Below are positions 16,308-24,615 of a DNA stretch of 64,000 bases, in pieces. The stretch lies in the NCBI RefSeq assembly GCF_048261205.1, contig NZ_JBLXGF010000007.1; one strand, given 5' to 3'. The notes under the pieces are model-generated. The model was not told the DNA's origin. It searched no databases and saw only the letters and a list, made by a program, of their open reading frames with translations. Made by a program: the position numbers and the translations under genes. Source of the stretch: Hoeflea sp048261205 (GTDB lineage: Bacteria > Pseudomonadota > Alphaproteobacteria > Rhizobiales > Rhizobiaceae). The first letter of the stretch is position 1. Every line of letters starts with the position of its first letter.

Positions 16308-16691
16308 TTAGCTGCGGCGTGCGTCGATCGAAAGGCTGCCGGCGCCGGTTGTTGCCAGCACCAGAAATCCGCCCGCCATGGCGAGGTTCTTCATGAAGCT
16401 GATCATCTGCATCTGGTCTTCAGGCTGAAAGTGGCCGAGATAGCCCGACGCCACGCAGAATGCGGCCAGTGCCCAGGCGGCATAGCGGGTGAAGAAGCCA
16501 AGCAGAATGGCAACGCCGCCGAGAAGTTCGAGCGCGATCACCAGCCAGACGGTGATATTGGGCAGCGGAATGCCCATGCTGGCCATATAGCCCGCGGTTC
16601 CGGCGACAGCGCCGAGCTTGCTGATGCCTGCCATGATGAAGATGATGCTCATCAGCACGCGGCCGATGAGAAGCTGAAGGTTTGTCGACAT
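16308..16691 (-). CDS. DoxX-family membrane protein
   Basis: A 127-residue four-helix membrane protein of the DoxX family. Features are LIGRVLMSIIFIMAGISKLG at the N-terminus (the family R...F...G..K pattern), TVWLVIALELLGGVAILLGFF in the middle and SFMKNLAMAGGFLVLA near the C-terminus. DoxX relatives have been linked to membrane redox and oxidative-stress functions, but no activity can be assigned here. ATG 16691 has AGGAGA 5-6 bases upstream; the open frame to 16799 has no support. Confidence 0.85.
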   Translation of the reverse strand: MSTNLQLLIGRVLMSIIFIMAGISKLGAVAGTAGYMASMGIPLPNITVWLVIALELLGGVAILLGFFTRYAAWALAAFCVASGYLGHFQPEDQMQMISFMKNLAMAGGFLVLATTGAGSLSIDARRS

Positions 16692-16811
16692 GGGTTTCTC
16701 CTGTTCGTAATGTGGAGAGACCTGTACACGCGAAAGTGCGTTTCGCAAAGCTGAACAATGTTGAACATATCGTTCACTGTATTGAGCCGCGAATGCCACT
16801 CGAATTGTTCG

Positions 16812-17354
16812 TTATTGGGTGTTTATTGGCGCTTTGTTGAGCAACTTGAACTTCGGAAATACGAAGACACCGTTGATCGCACCATTTCCGTCATCGGTAA
16901 AATTCGATGATTCTCCGATGCACATCACCGGAACCTGACTGCCATCTGATTGAACGATCGTTGTGGAGAAGCAGAACGAGGACGGTCTCATCGCCGCGAG
17001 TTCATAAAGCTCGAGGACATGGTTACGGTATTCGTTATCATAACATTTGATCAGGTTATAAAGCCCGAACTCGCCCTGTTCGGGAAGTTGATGATGGTGT
17101 CTGGCCGCCGGCCCGAGCTGGAATGCGCCTGTCGCGAGATTGGCTTCAAAGGCTTCGATGCGACAATAATGCGAAATAACGTCGAGATCAGGCACTTCAA
17201 AGCCATGCGGCTGCGCGCCAATCCCTGAAATGTTGTCCGCCCTAGCTATCTTGAACAATTTACACCTCGGCAGTACCCAATAAAGTCCAGCATGTGGCTC
17301 GACCGCTTGGGTCGGGTTGCACACCATGCAGGTCCCATGGAGGTGCTGCGACAA
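16812..17354 (-). CDS. Hypothetical protein, possibly a single degenerate PAS domain
   Basis: A 180-residue frame in a region of lower G+C (about 45-48% in the lines I counted) than its neighbours. From about residue 53 the sequence (EANLATGAFQLGP, later SDGSQVPVMCIGESS and INGVFVFPKF) follows the spacing of a PAS domain: an entry strand, a central helix and two final strands. The N-terminal 50 residues are not PAS-like, so a GTG start near 17200 (before PDLDVISHYCRIEAF) is possible. No transmitter or output domain follows. The call is tentative; the frame may be partly non-coding or decayed. Confidence 0.35.
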   Translation of the reverse strand: MSQHLHGTCMVCNPTQAVEPHAGLYWVLPRCKLFKIARADNISGIGAQPHGFEVPDLDVISHYCRIEAFEANLATGAFQLGPAARHHHQLPEQGEFGLYNLIKCYDNEYRNHVLELYELAAMRPSSFCFSTTIVQSDGSQVPVMCIGESSNFTDDGNGAINGVFVFPKFKLLNKAPINTQ

Positions 17355-17595
17355 GATCTTTCAACTAGACCATTAGTCAGGCCCGGAAATTTCCACTGAT
17401 CAGTCTTTGTCACCGGCATAGGATAATGAAAATCGAGGGCAAAGCATTCCCTCAATGAAACACCATACCCCCTTTGGCAAAACACCCGTTTCCGGTTGGT
17501 TCGCTTGCTGCGCGATACTAGGCCACGAACGGTACATTTTGCAACACACGCAATCAGCAAAACTGCGGCATGTAATTTGTGTTGTTCAAAACACC
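17355..17595. other. Low-G+C intergenic region upstream of the PAS-like gene
   Basis: Between the PAS-like frame and the groEL terminator I see only short open frames without ribosome sites or recognisable content. The base composition is below that of the flanking core genes, so this and the PAS-like frame may be a small acquired or decaying patch. Confidence 0.4.
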
Positions 17596-17600
17596 AAAAA

Positions 17601-17620
17601 GGGCGACCCGAAGGCCGCCC
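17601..17620 (-). terminator. Terminator of groESL
   Basis: On the minus strand a GGGCGGCC arm and a GGTCGCCC arm pair around a UUCG tetraloop with one G-U pair and are followed by five T. It lies 56 bases beyond the groEL stop. Confidence 0.8.
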
Positions 17621-17675
17621 TCTGTAACGTCACGCGGGGTGCGTGAGGCGTCAATCGTAACAGGCTGACGCCTTA

Positions 17676-19325
<1,650 letters not shown>

Positions 19326-19399
19326 TTAACTTAACTCCCGGGCCTGAGGCCCATCGTGTTGAGGCGGATTGGATTATTTAACGGGACGAAAATCTTGGC

Positions 19400-19696
19400 T
19401 TAGCCGAGAACGCCCATGACGTCGCTTTCCTTCATGATCAGAAGGTCTTCGCCATCAAGCTTGATTTCTGTGCCGGACCATTTGCCGAACAGCACGCGGT
19501 CGCCAGCCTTGACGTCGAGCGGCACAAGCTTGCCGGCTTCGTCGCGGTTGCCGGAGCCGACAGCGATGATTTCGCCTTCCTGCGGCTTTTCCTTGGCGGT
19601 ATCCGGAATGATGATCCCGCCTTTTGTTTTTTCTTCGGACTCAACACGACGAACGACAACGCGGTCGTGGAGCGGACGGAACTTGGTTTTTGCCAT
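19400..19696 (-). CDS. groES: 10 kDa co-chaperonin GroES
   Basis: A 98-residue GroES. KFRPLHDRVVVRRVESEEKT opens the protein, GGIIIPDTAKEKP forms the mobile loop that docks on GroEL, and KSGTEIK-like and LLIMKESDVMGVL segments close it. It caps the GroEL cavity. It is the first gene of the two-gene groESL operon, transcribed from the promoter and CIRCE operator just upstream. Confidence 0.98.
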   Translation of the reverse strand: MAKTKFRPLHDRVVVRRVESEEKTKGGIIIPDTAKEKPQEGEIIAVGSGNRDEAGKLVPLDVKAGDRVLFGKWSGTEIKLDGEDLLIMKESDVMGVLG

Positions 19697-19763
19697 TGTC
19701 TATAGTCCTTGATCGAATGACAGAAGCGGCTGAGAACCCCGAATGGGCCCCATGAAGATGTCG

Positions 19764-19790
19764 TTAGCACTCACCTCTGCAGAGTGCTAA
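19764..19790 (-). promoter_or_regulatory. CIRCE operator (HrcA binding site)
   Basis: A perfect copy of the consensus: TTAGCACTC at 19764-19772, a 9-base spacer, and GAGTGCTAA at 19782-19790. HrcA repressor binds this inverted repeat and releases it on heat shock. It lies 67 bases upstream of the groES start and immediately downstream of the promoter. Confidence 0.97.
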
Positions 19791-19797
19791 CAGCGCC

Positions 19798-19826
19798 GAG
19801 ATAGGGGTGCGAGGCAGAAGAGTCAA
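19798..19826 (-). promoter_or_regulatory. groESL promoter
   Basis: Read on the minus strand, a -35 box TTGACT (19821-19826), a 17-base spacer and a -10 box TATCTC (19798-19803) put the transcription start close to the first arm of CIRCE, the standard arrangement for HrcA control. Confidence 0.7.
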
Positions 19827-19942
19827 GATATTGGGAGGCAATCCAACCGGATGTTTTTTGCCTGGCCGCCATTTTTACAGCGGGGTCTTGTAATCAAGGG
19901 CCAGCTGGGCGACATCGTTGGGCCGAAAGGAACCACTCACTC

Positions 19943-20791
19943 ATGGCCCGCAAGATTACCGATCTCGATCAGTTGACCGGCAGCGCCGACATCTTGTTGT
20001 GCGACGTATGGGGCGTCATCCACAACGGCGTCAACCCCTTTCCGCTTTCTGTTGAAGCGTTGAAGGCAGCTCGGCAGCGCGGACAGACTGTCATCCTCAT
20101 CACCAATTCACCGCGCCCGGCTGACGGCGTCATCCGCCAGTTCGACACAATCGGTGTCGATCCCGGCTGCTGGGACGACATCGTGACATCCGGAGATGTG
20201 ACACGGCAGTTGGTCAAGGATGCACCTCGATCTTTGTATTTTCTCGGACCGGAACGCGATCTGGTGCTGGTCGAAGGGCTTGATGTGGATCTGGTGGAGC
20301 CGGATTCAGCGGCGGCGGTGCTGTGTACCGGACTTTTCGATGATGAGAGCGAGACCGCTGAAGACTACCGCAGCCTGCTCACCGGATTGTGTGCGCGCGG
20401 TCTTCCTCTCATCTGCGCGAACCCTGACCGTATGGTCGAGCGTGGCGATCGTCTCGTGCCCTGCGCAGGCGCGCTGGCGGATCTTTATGTCGAACTTGGC
20501 GGTGAAACCAGGATTGCGGGCAAGCCGCATGCGCCGATCTACCGCGAGGCGATGGCCCGGGCCCGGGCCATCCGCGGAGATGCGGATAAGGCGCGCGCGC
20601 TGGCCATCGGGGACGGTGTGCAAACCGACATTCGGGGTGCTTTGGACAATGGGATAGATGCGGTTTTCATCGCGCGCGGAATTCATGCCAACCAGTATCT
20701 CGATGGTCGGGTGACCGATGAAGCCCGGCTGCAGGCATTCCTGGACGCAGAAGGCGTGGCGCCGGCTTACTGGATGGAATGGCTTGCCTGA
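19943..20791 (+). CDS. HAD hydrolase, class IIA (TIGR01459 family)
   Basis: A 282-residue HAD-superfamily phosphatase of the NagD-like class. The nucleophile motif CDVWGVIHNG (Asp21) is followed by LITNSPRP (motif II), AGKPHAPIYREA (motif III lysine) and AIGDGVQTDIRGA (motif IV). The cap lies between motifs II and III. The family is conserved next to ribF in alphaproteobacteria, which suggests a sugar-phosphate or nucleotide substrate linked to flavin metabolism, but that is inference. ribF starts 22 bases downstream. Confidence 0.88.
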   Translation: MARKITDLDQLTGSADILLCDVWGVIHNGVNPFPLSVEALKAARQRGQTVILITNSPRPADGVIRQFDTIGVDPGCWDDIVTSGDVTRQLVKDAPRSLYFLGPERDLVLVEGLDVDLVEPDSAAAVLCTGLFDDESETAEDYRSLLTGLCARGLPLICANPDRMVERGDRLVPCAGALADLYVELGGETRIAGKPHAPIYREAMARARAIRGDADKARALAIGDGVQTDIRGALDNGIDAVFIARGIHANQYLDGRVTDEARLQAFLDAEGVAPAYWMEWLA

Positions 20792-20813
20792 GACCGGCGG
20801 AAAAAGGACTGAC

Positions 20814-21803
20814 ATGGCGCGGCGTTTTCACAGTGCCGAGGCGTTCGCGGCCCAGCTGAAGGGCGGCGTTGTGGCGATCGGCAATTTTGACGGCGTCCAT
20901 CGCGGTCATCAGGCCGTGCTGGCGCGCGCCACCGAGATTTCCCAATCGGCCGGCGTGTCCTCCGTCGTGCTGAGTTTCGAGCCGCATCCACGAACCGTGT
21001 TTCGCCCCGACCAGCCGGTTTTCCGGCTGACACCGGCGCCTATGAAGGCGATGATCTTGGGGCAACTCGGCTTTGATGCGATTGTCGAGCAGACCTTTGA
21101 CAAGGCATTCTCATCCCAAAGCGCGGAAGAATTTGTCACCGGCATCCTGTGCGGACGGCTTGGGGTTCACCATGTGGTGACGGGCTACGATTTCCATTTC
21201 GGCAAGGGACGGGAAGGCAATCCGGAGTATCTTATGCGGGCAGGCGTCAGACATGGCTTTGGCGTGACCCTGGTTGAGCAGTTTCAGAATGAAAATGCCG
21301 AGGTTGTGTCGTCCAGCCGGATCCGCGATGCCTTGGCCGGCGGTGATGTGGTGGAGGCAAACAGCCTGCTCGGTTATCGCTATGCGGTATCGAGCCAGGT
21401 GCTTCATGGCAAGAAACTGGGACGCACTCTGGGCTACCCGACAGCAAATATGGCGCTGCCACCCGAAACCGGATTGATGCCGGGTATATATGCGGTCCGC
21501 TTCCGTCGCGCCGACGGAACAGTGTATGACGGGGTGGCGAGTTTTGGCCGGCGGCCAACGGTCGCCGAGGATGGCGCAGAATTACTGCTGGAGACCTACC
21601 TGTTCGATTTCTCCGGCGATCTCTATGGCGAAGACTGCACGGTTTCGTTCGTGTCGAGACTTCGCGGTGAAGAAAAATTTGATGGTCTCGATGAGCTGGT
21701 GGCGCAAATGAAGACAGACGAAGCCGAGGCGAGGGCCGTGCTGGGGTCGCTGCAGCCCCTGTCGCCGCTCGATGCCATGCTGACTTTCGGATCTGCTGGA
21801 TGA
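20814..21803 (+). CDS. ribF: Bifunctional riboflavin kinase / FAD synthetase
   Basis: A 329-residue RibF. The N-terminal adenylyltransferase domain carries the GNFDGVHRGHQ nucleotide-binding motif at about residues 22-32 and SSSRIRDAL near 165; the C-terminal riboflavin kinase domain starts with GRTLGYPTANM and includes LFDFSGDLYG. It converts riboflavin to FMN and FAD, which the flavoenzymes of this window need. AAAAAGGA lies before the ATG at 20814; the frame upstream overlaps the HAD gene. The stop overlaps the ATG of the next gene (ATGA). Confidence 0.95.
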   Translation: MARRFHSAEAFAAQLKGGVVAIGNFDGVHRGHQAVLARATEISQSAGVSSVVLSFEPHPRTVFRPDQPVFRLTPAPMKAMILGQLGFDAIVEQTFDKAFSSQSAEEFVTGILCGRLGVHHVVTGYDFHFGKGREGNPEYLMRAGVRHGFGVTLVEQFQNENAEVVSSSRIRDALAGGDVVEANSLLGYRYAVSSQVLHGKKLGRTLGYPTANMALPPETGLMPGIYAVRFRRADGTVYDGVASFGRRPTVAEDGAELLLETYLFDFSGDLYGEDCTVSFVSRLRGEEKFDGLDELVAQMKTDEAEARAVLGSLQPLSPLDAMLTFGSAG

Positions 21804-22519
21804 TTGGCGCGAAGTCGCGTCGCATCCTGATCACCGGCGGCAACGCAGGTCTGGGCCTGGCACTCGCCAAAAAACTTGCCCGGCGCCACAAGCTGCTGCT
21901 CTCCGGGCGTAAATCTCAAGACGAAGTTGCCGGAAAGCTGCCGCCTGGTGCGGGTTATGTTGTTGCCGATCAAAGCGATCCGGAAGGCTCCGCCCAGGCG
22001 CTCGTCCGTGGCATCAGCGAGTTCGGTTGGGATGGTCTCGATAACGCAGTGCTCAACGCCGGTACCGGAACCGCGCCGGCGGACGGCGTCGACAGCACGG
22101 AAGCAATTCGCCGGAGCCTGGATGTAAACCTGCTTGCCGCCCTGTTACAGGCCCATGCATTGTATCCGATGCTGGAGAAATCCAGGGGGACTCTGACACT
22201 GATCGGGTCAGTGGCGCACAAGGGGTCCGCGGCCATTCCCGCCTATGCCGCATCCAAGGCCGGACTGCACGGACTGGCGCGCGCGCTCAGGTCCGAATGG
22301 AAGGGTGCCGTGTCGGTTCAGGTGCTGCATCCCGGCCCGGCCAAAACCGGTATCCATGACAAGGCGGGATATGATCCCGGTTTGATGCGATCCCTGTTTC
22401 TGGCGCCGGACGATGTGGCGTCGATGATGGCGTCGGCGATCGCTGCACGGCGTTCACCTGTGACGCTGTCCTGGGTCAGATACCTCAATGGCGGTGCCTA
22501 TACCGGCAGGCGGCTGTGA
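21800..22519 (+). CDS. SDR-family oxidoreductase 1
   Basis: A 239-residue short-chain dehydrogenase/reductase. The Rossmann motif TGGNAGLG is at residues 13-20, NAGTG near 88 and the catalytic Ser...YAASK near 138-155. It overlaps ribF upstream and a second SDR gene downstream by four bases each, so the three are one translational unit. The substrate is unknown. The two SDR proteins are only distantly alike, so a fresh tandem duplication is unlikely. Confidence 0.82.
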   Translation: MIGAKSRRILITGGNAGLGLALAKKLARRHKLLLSGRKSQDEVAGKLPPGAGYVVADQSDPEGSAQALVRGISEFGWDGLDNAVLNAGTGTAPADGVDSTEAIRRSLDVNLLAALLQAHALYPMLEKSRGTLTLIGSVAHKGSAAIPAYAASKAGLHGLARALRSEWKGAVSVQVLHPGPAKTGIHDKAGYDPGLMRSLFLAPDDVASMMASAIAARRSPVTLSWVRYLNGGAYTGRRL

Positions 22520-23268
22520 TGCAGACCCGCAAACGCGCGCTCGTCACCGGCGGCAGCGCCGGCCTCGGCGCCGCAGCCGTGAGCTGGCTCCAGGCCAATA
22601 ATCATGACGTTGTTGTTCTCGACAGGGAGCACCCGGCGCCCGGCAAAGTACCGGTTGACCATATCGGCTGCGACCTGTCGAGCCGTACCGAGCTTGACAA
22701 TGTGATGCCGGAATTGATCGCCGCCGGTCCCTATGATGTGGTTTTTCTCAATGCCGGCATCAATGCGACAGGGCGTTTCGAACGCATCGATGCCCAGGCC
22801 CATATGAATGTGATCCGCATCAACGCCGAAGCGCCGATGGTCATCACGGCGCGCCTGTTTGAAGCCAACGCCTTTACACACGGTGCGGCAATGGTTTTTG
22901 TCTCCTCGCTGTCTCACTTCACCGGCTATCCTGGCGCTGCGAGCTACGCAGCCTCGAAAGATGCGCTGGCGGTGTATGCCAAAAGCATGCGCAGATACGC
23001 GAAAACGGCCGGCGTAACCCTGACTGTCGCGTTTCCCGGTCCGCTCAACACCGGGCATGCCGAGCAACATGCACCCGAAGGCGCCGATGCCAGCAAGCGC
23101 ATGGATGCGGACGAAGCGGCGAAGCTGATCCTCGCCGATGCGCTCGCCGGCCGGAAGACGTCGATTCCCGGTTCGGCCAACCGTCTCTTCGCAATCATCG
23201 GCAGGATCGCCCCCAAACCGGTCACCGCTCTGATGCGAAAGCTTATCTATCTGCGGCTTAAGAAGTAG
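22516..23268 (+). CDS. SDR-family oxidoreductase 2
   Basis: A 250-residue short-chain dehydrogenase with TGGSAGLG at residues 11-18, LNAGI near 79-83 and the SS...YAASK catalytic segment near 133-152; the C-terminus is basic (LIYLRLKK), a pattern seen in SDR proteins that touch the membrane. It starts inside the stop of SDR 1 and ends the ribF operon. Substrate unknown. It stops 37 bases before the convergent toxin gene. Confidence 0.82.
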   Translation: MMQTRKRALVTGGSAGLGAAAVSWLQANNHDVVVLDREHPAPGKVPVDHIGCDLSSRTELDNVMPELIAAGPYDVVFLNAGINATGRFERIDAQAHMNVIRINAEAPMVITARLFEANAFTHGAAMVFVSSLSHFTGYPGAASYAASKDALAVYAKSMRRYAKTAGVTLTVAFPGPLNTGHAEQHAPEGADASKRMDADEAAKLILADALAGRKTSIPGSANRLFAIIGRIAPKPVTALMRKLIYLRLKK

Positions 23269-23305
23269 CGGCAACGTCTCATCCCGGTCGATACTTGGCA
23301 TCAGG

Positions 23306-23740
23306 TCAAGTTAGGAAGCGTGGATCGAACGGTTGTGTTTCTGCAGAGACGATTGCAAGTTTTGAATGATCGGCGTGACGCGGATTGATAAGAAAATTTC
23401 GGCAATGCGGCATGATGATGCTGGGGACGCTCAAGACCGGAGCGGCGCCCCGATCGCAAAAGGCATCAAACGCATCGCGTGAAATCGTCGGATCATCTTT
23501 CCAATCGGATGGAACTTCAACTATCTCGGTAGCGAGATCATCGGGAAAATAGATCTCAAGCAATTGATACGTGTCGGGCAGGTTTTCGGGATCGAAATGC
23601 ACCAGCAGTTCCAGCATCGCCAGCGCCGGATGCTCAGCGCAATAGACAATGCGCCGGCCGAGGTGATTCCAACGCCCGGCGGTGTGTGTGCCGCCGATGC
23701 CGGACAGGTCGGCGTAGTTCGATATCCGCCAGATCCGCAT
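23306..23740 (-). CDS. RES-domain toxin
   Basis: A 144-residue RES-family toxin. The conserved Arg23 (AGRWNHLG), Tyr33 (IVYCAEHPALAMLE), Glu44 and a late Ser/Asn segment (PSIIMPHCRNFLINPRH) are present. Characterised RES toxins (MbcT, Res) kill or arrest cells by degrading NAD+. It is the downstream gene of a two-gene module: its ATG lies two bases after the stop of the Xre-type antitoxin gene, so antitoxin is made first. The key residues are intact, so it appears active. Confidence 0.85.
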   Translation of the reverse strand: MRIWRISNYADLSGIGGTHTAGRWNHLGRRIVYCAEHPALAMLELLVHFDPENLPDTYQLLEIYFPDDLATEIVEVPSDWKDDPTISRDAFDAFCDRGAAPVLSVPSIIMPHCRNFLINPRHADHSKLAIVSAETQPFDPRFLT

Positions 23741-23742
23741 TG

Positions 23743-24339
23743 TCAGGCAAACATGCCGTGATCAATTGCATGAAGTTCCGATTCAACGATATGTGCGCCG
23801 GTTTCAGATGCCAGCAGGTCCAGTGGTATAGCTCCGTCGAGGGCGCGGCAGGGCTTGCGCAGCCACCGATGTGCTTTTTCTTTTGAGCCAAATACGCGCA
23901 CTGCATGCTCATAAATGCTTGCCAAACGGAATGCTCTCTCGGTTTCGGCTTCGTTAAGTTGCTCTTTACTTTGATCGATTCGCGAAAATGATTGCCTTGA
24001 TAAAACAATCTTGAAGAAATCGGCCGGTCTGAAGCCGATCTTATGAAGTACATTTTTGGCATAGGTTTTATTTATTCTGCGTTTTTGCCCCGTATTTTCT
24101 TTCCAAAGAGAAAACGTTTCGTTTTCTTCAAGCAAAAAATCTGAGCTCGAATTTACGACAGGTGCGGTGTCGTATGTGATGGGATTTCGATTGATTCTTT
24201 GGTCGCAAAAAATTCTTCTTACTGGTTCAGGGAATGATGCTGGTGGCCTGAGTGCCTGATCTCGTTTTAGTCTACGAGTGCTGGGACCTCGAGATGTCCT
24301 TCTGGTTGCGTGAGCCACTTTTTTGTTACTTTGAGCCAT
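23743..24339 (-). CDS. Xre/MbcA/ParS-type antitoxin with DUF2384 domain
   Basis: A 198-residue antitoxin partner of the RES toxin. The C-terminal part (AFRLASIYEHAVRVFGSKEK, then WLRKPCRALDGAIPLDLL, and a final helix) is the DUF2384 toxin-binding domain; the middle resembles the Xre-like fold. About 75 N-terminal residues are extra, basic and low in complexity (THATRRTSRGPSTRRLKRD-like), longer than usual for this family. ATG 24339 has GAGGT 5-6 bases upstream. The gene is strikingly AT-rich (about 37% G+C at 24061-24120) compared with its neighbours, a sign of horizontal transfer. Such antitoxins normally repress their own promoter. Confidence 0.8.
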   Translation of the reverse strand: MAQSNKKVAHATRRTSRGPSTRRLKRDQALRPPASFPEPVRRIFCDQRINRNPITYDTAPVVNSSSDFLLEENETFSLWKENTGQKRRINKTYAKNVLHKIGFRPADFFKIVLSRQSFSRIDQSKEQLNEAETERAFRLASIYEHAVRVFGSKEKAHRWLRKPCRALDGAIPLDLLASETGAHIVESELHAIDHGMFA

Positions 24340-24492
24340 TTTGACCTCACCAGTTGCAAACAAAAGTATGCGCAACTGAAGGAGTTGACAAGGTTACACT
24401 TTGCGCTTCCCTGAAATTGCAGAGCTTGATAAAAGCCCCTCCATGACCACGGTCGTCCCGATCATAGGCTCTCCGCCGATACGAATTATGGT

Positions 24493-24530
24493 CCCGGTTT
24501 CCCGCTGAGCTGCGCTCGCTGGAGACCGGG
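24493..24530. repeat. REP-like palindromic element upstream of ileS
   Basis: CCCGGTTTC at 24493-24501 pairs with GAGACCGGG at 24522-24530 (one G-T pair), and GAGC/GCTC pairs inside around a TGC loop, giving one long imperfect hairpin. The surrounding 24440-24545 has the look of an intergenic palindromic repeat rather than coding DNA. It has no T tract on either side, so a terminator is unlikely. Confidence 0.5.
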
Positions 24531-24615
24531 CATTTTGGCGTGATCACGCGCTCCGCTTCCGTATAATCCGATACACTGTCCACCACGGGCCATCGGCCCA
24601 AAAGATTGTGACACC

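Noticed and set aside
17246..17560. 104-codon minus frame upstream of the PAS-like gene
   Set aside because: It has no ribosome site or recognisable content and overlaps the better PAS-like frame.
24376..24615. T-box-like leader for ileS
   Set aside because: No T-box sequence or specifier loop is visible, and T-boxes are not expected in alphaproteobacteria; the region looks like a palindromic repeat.
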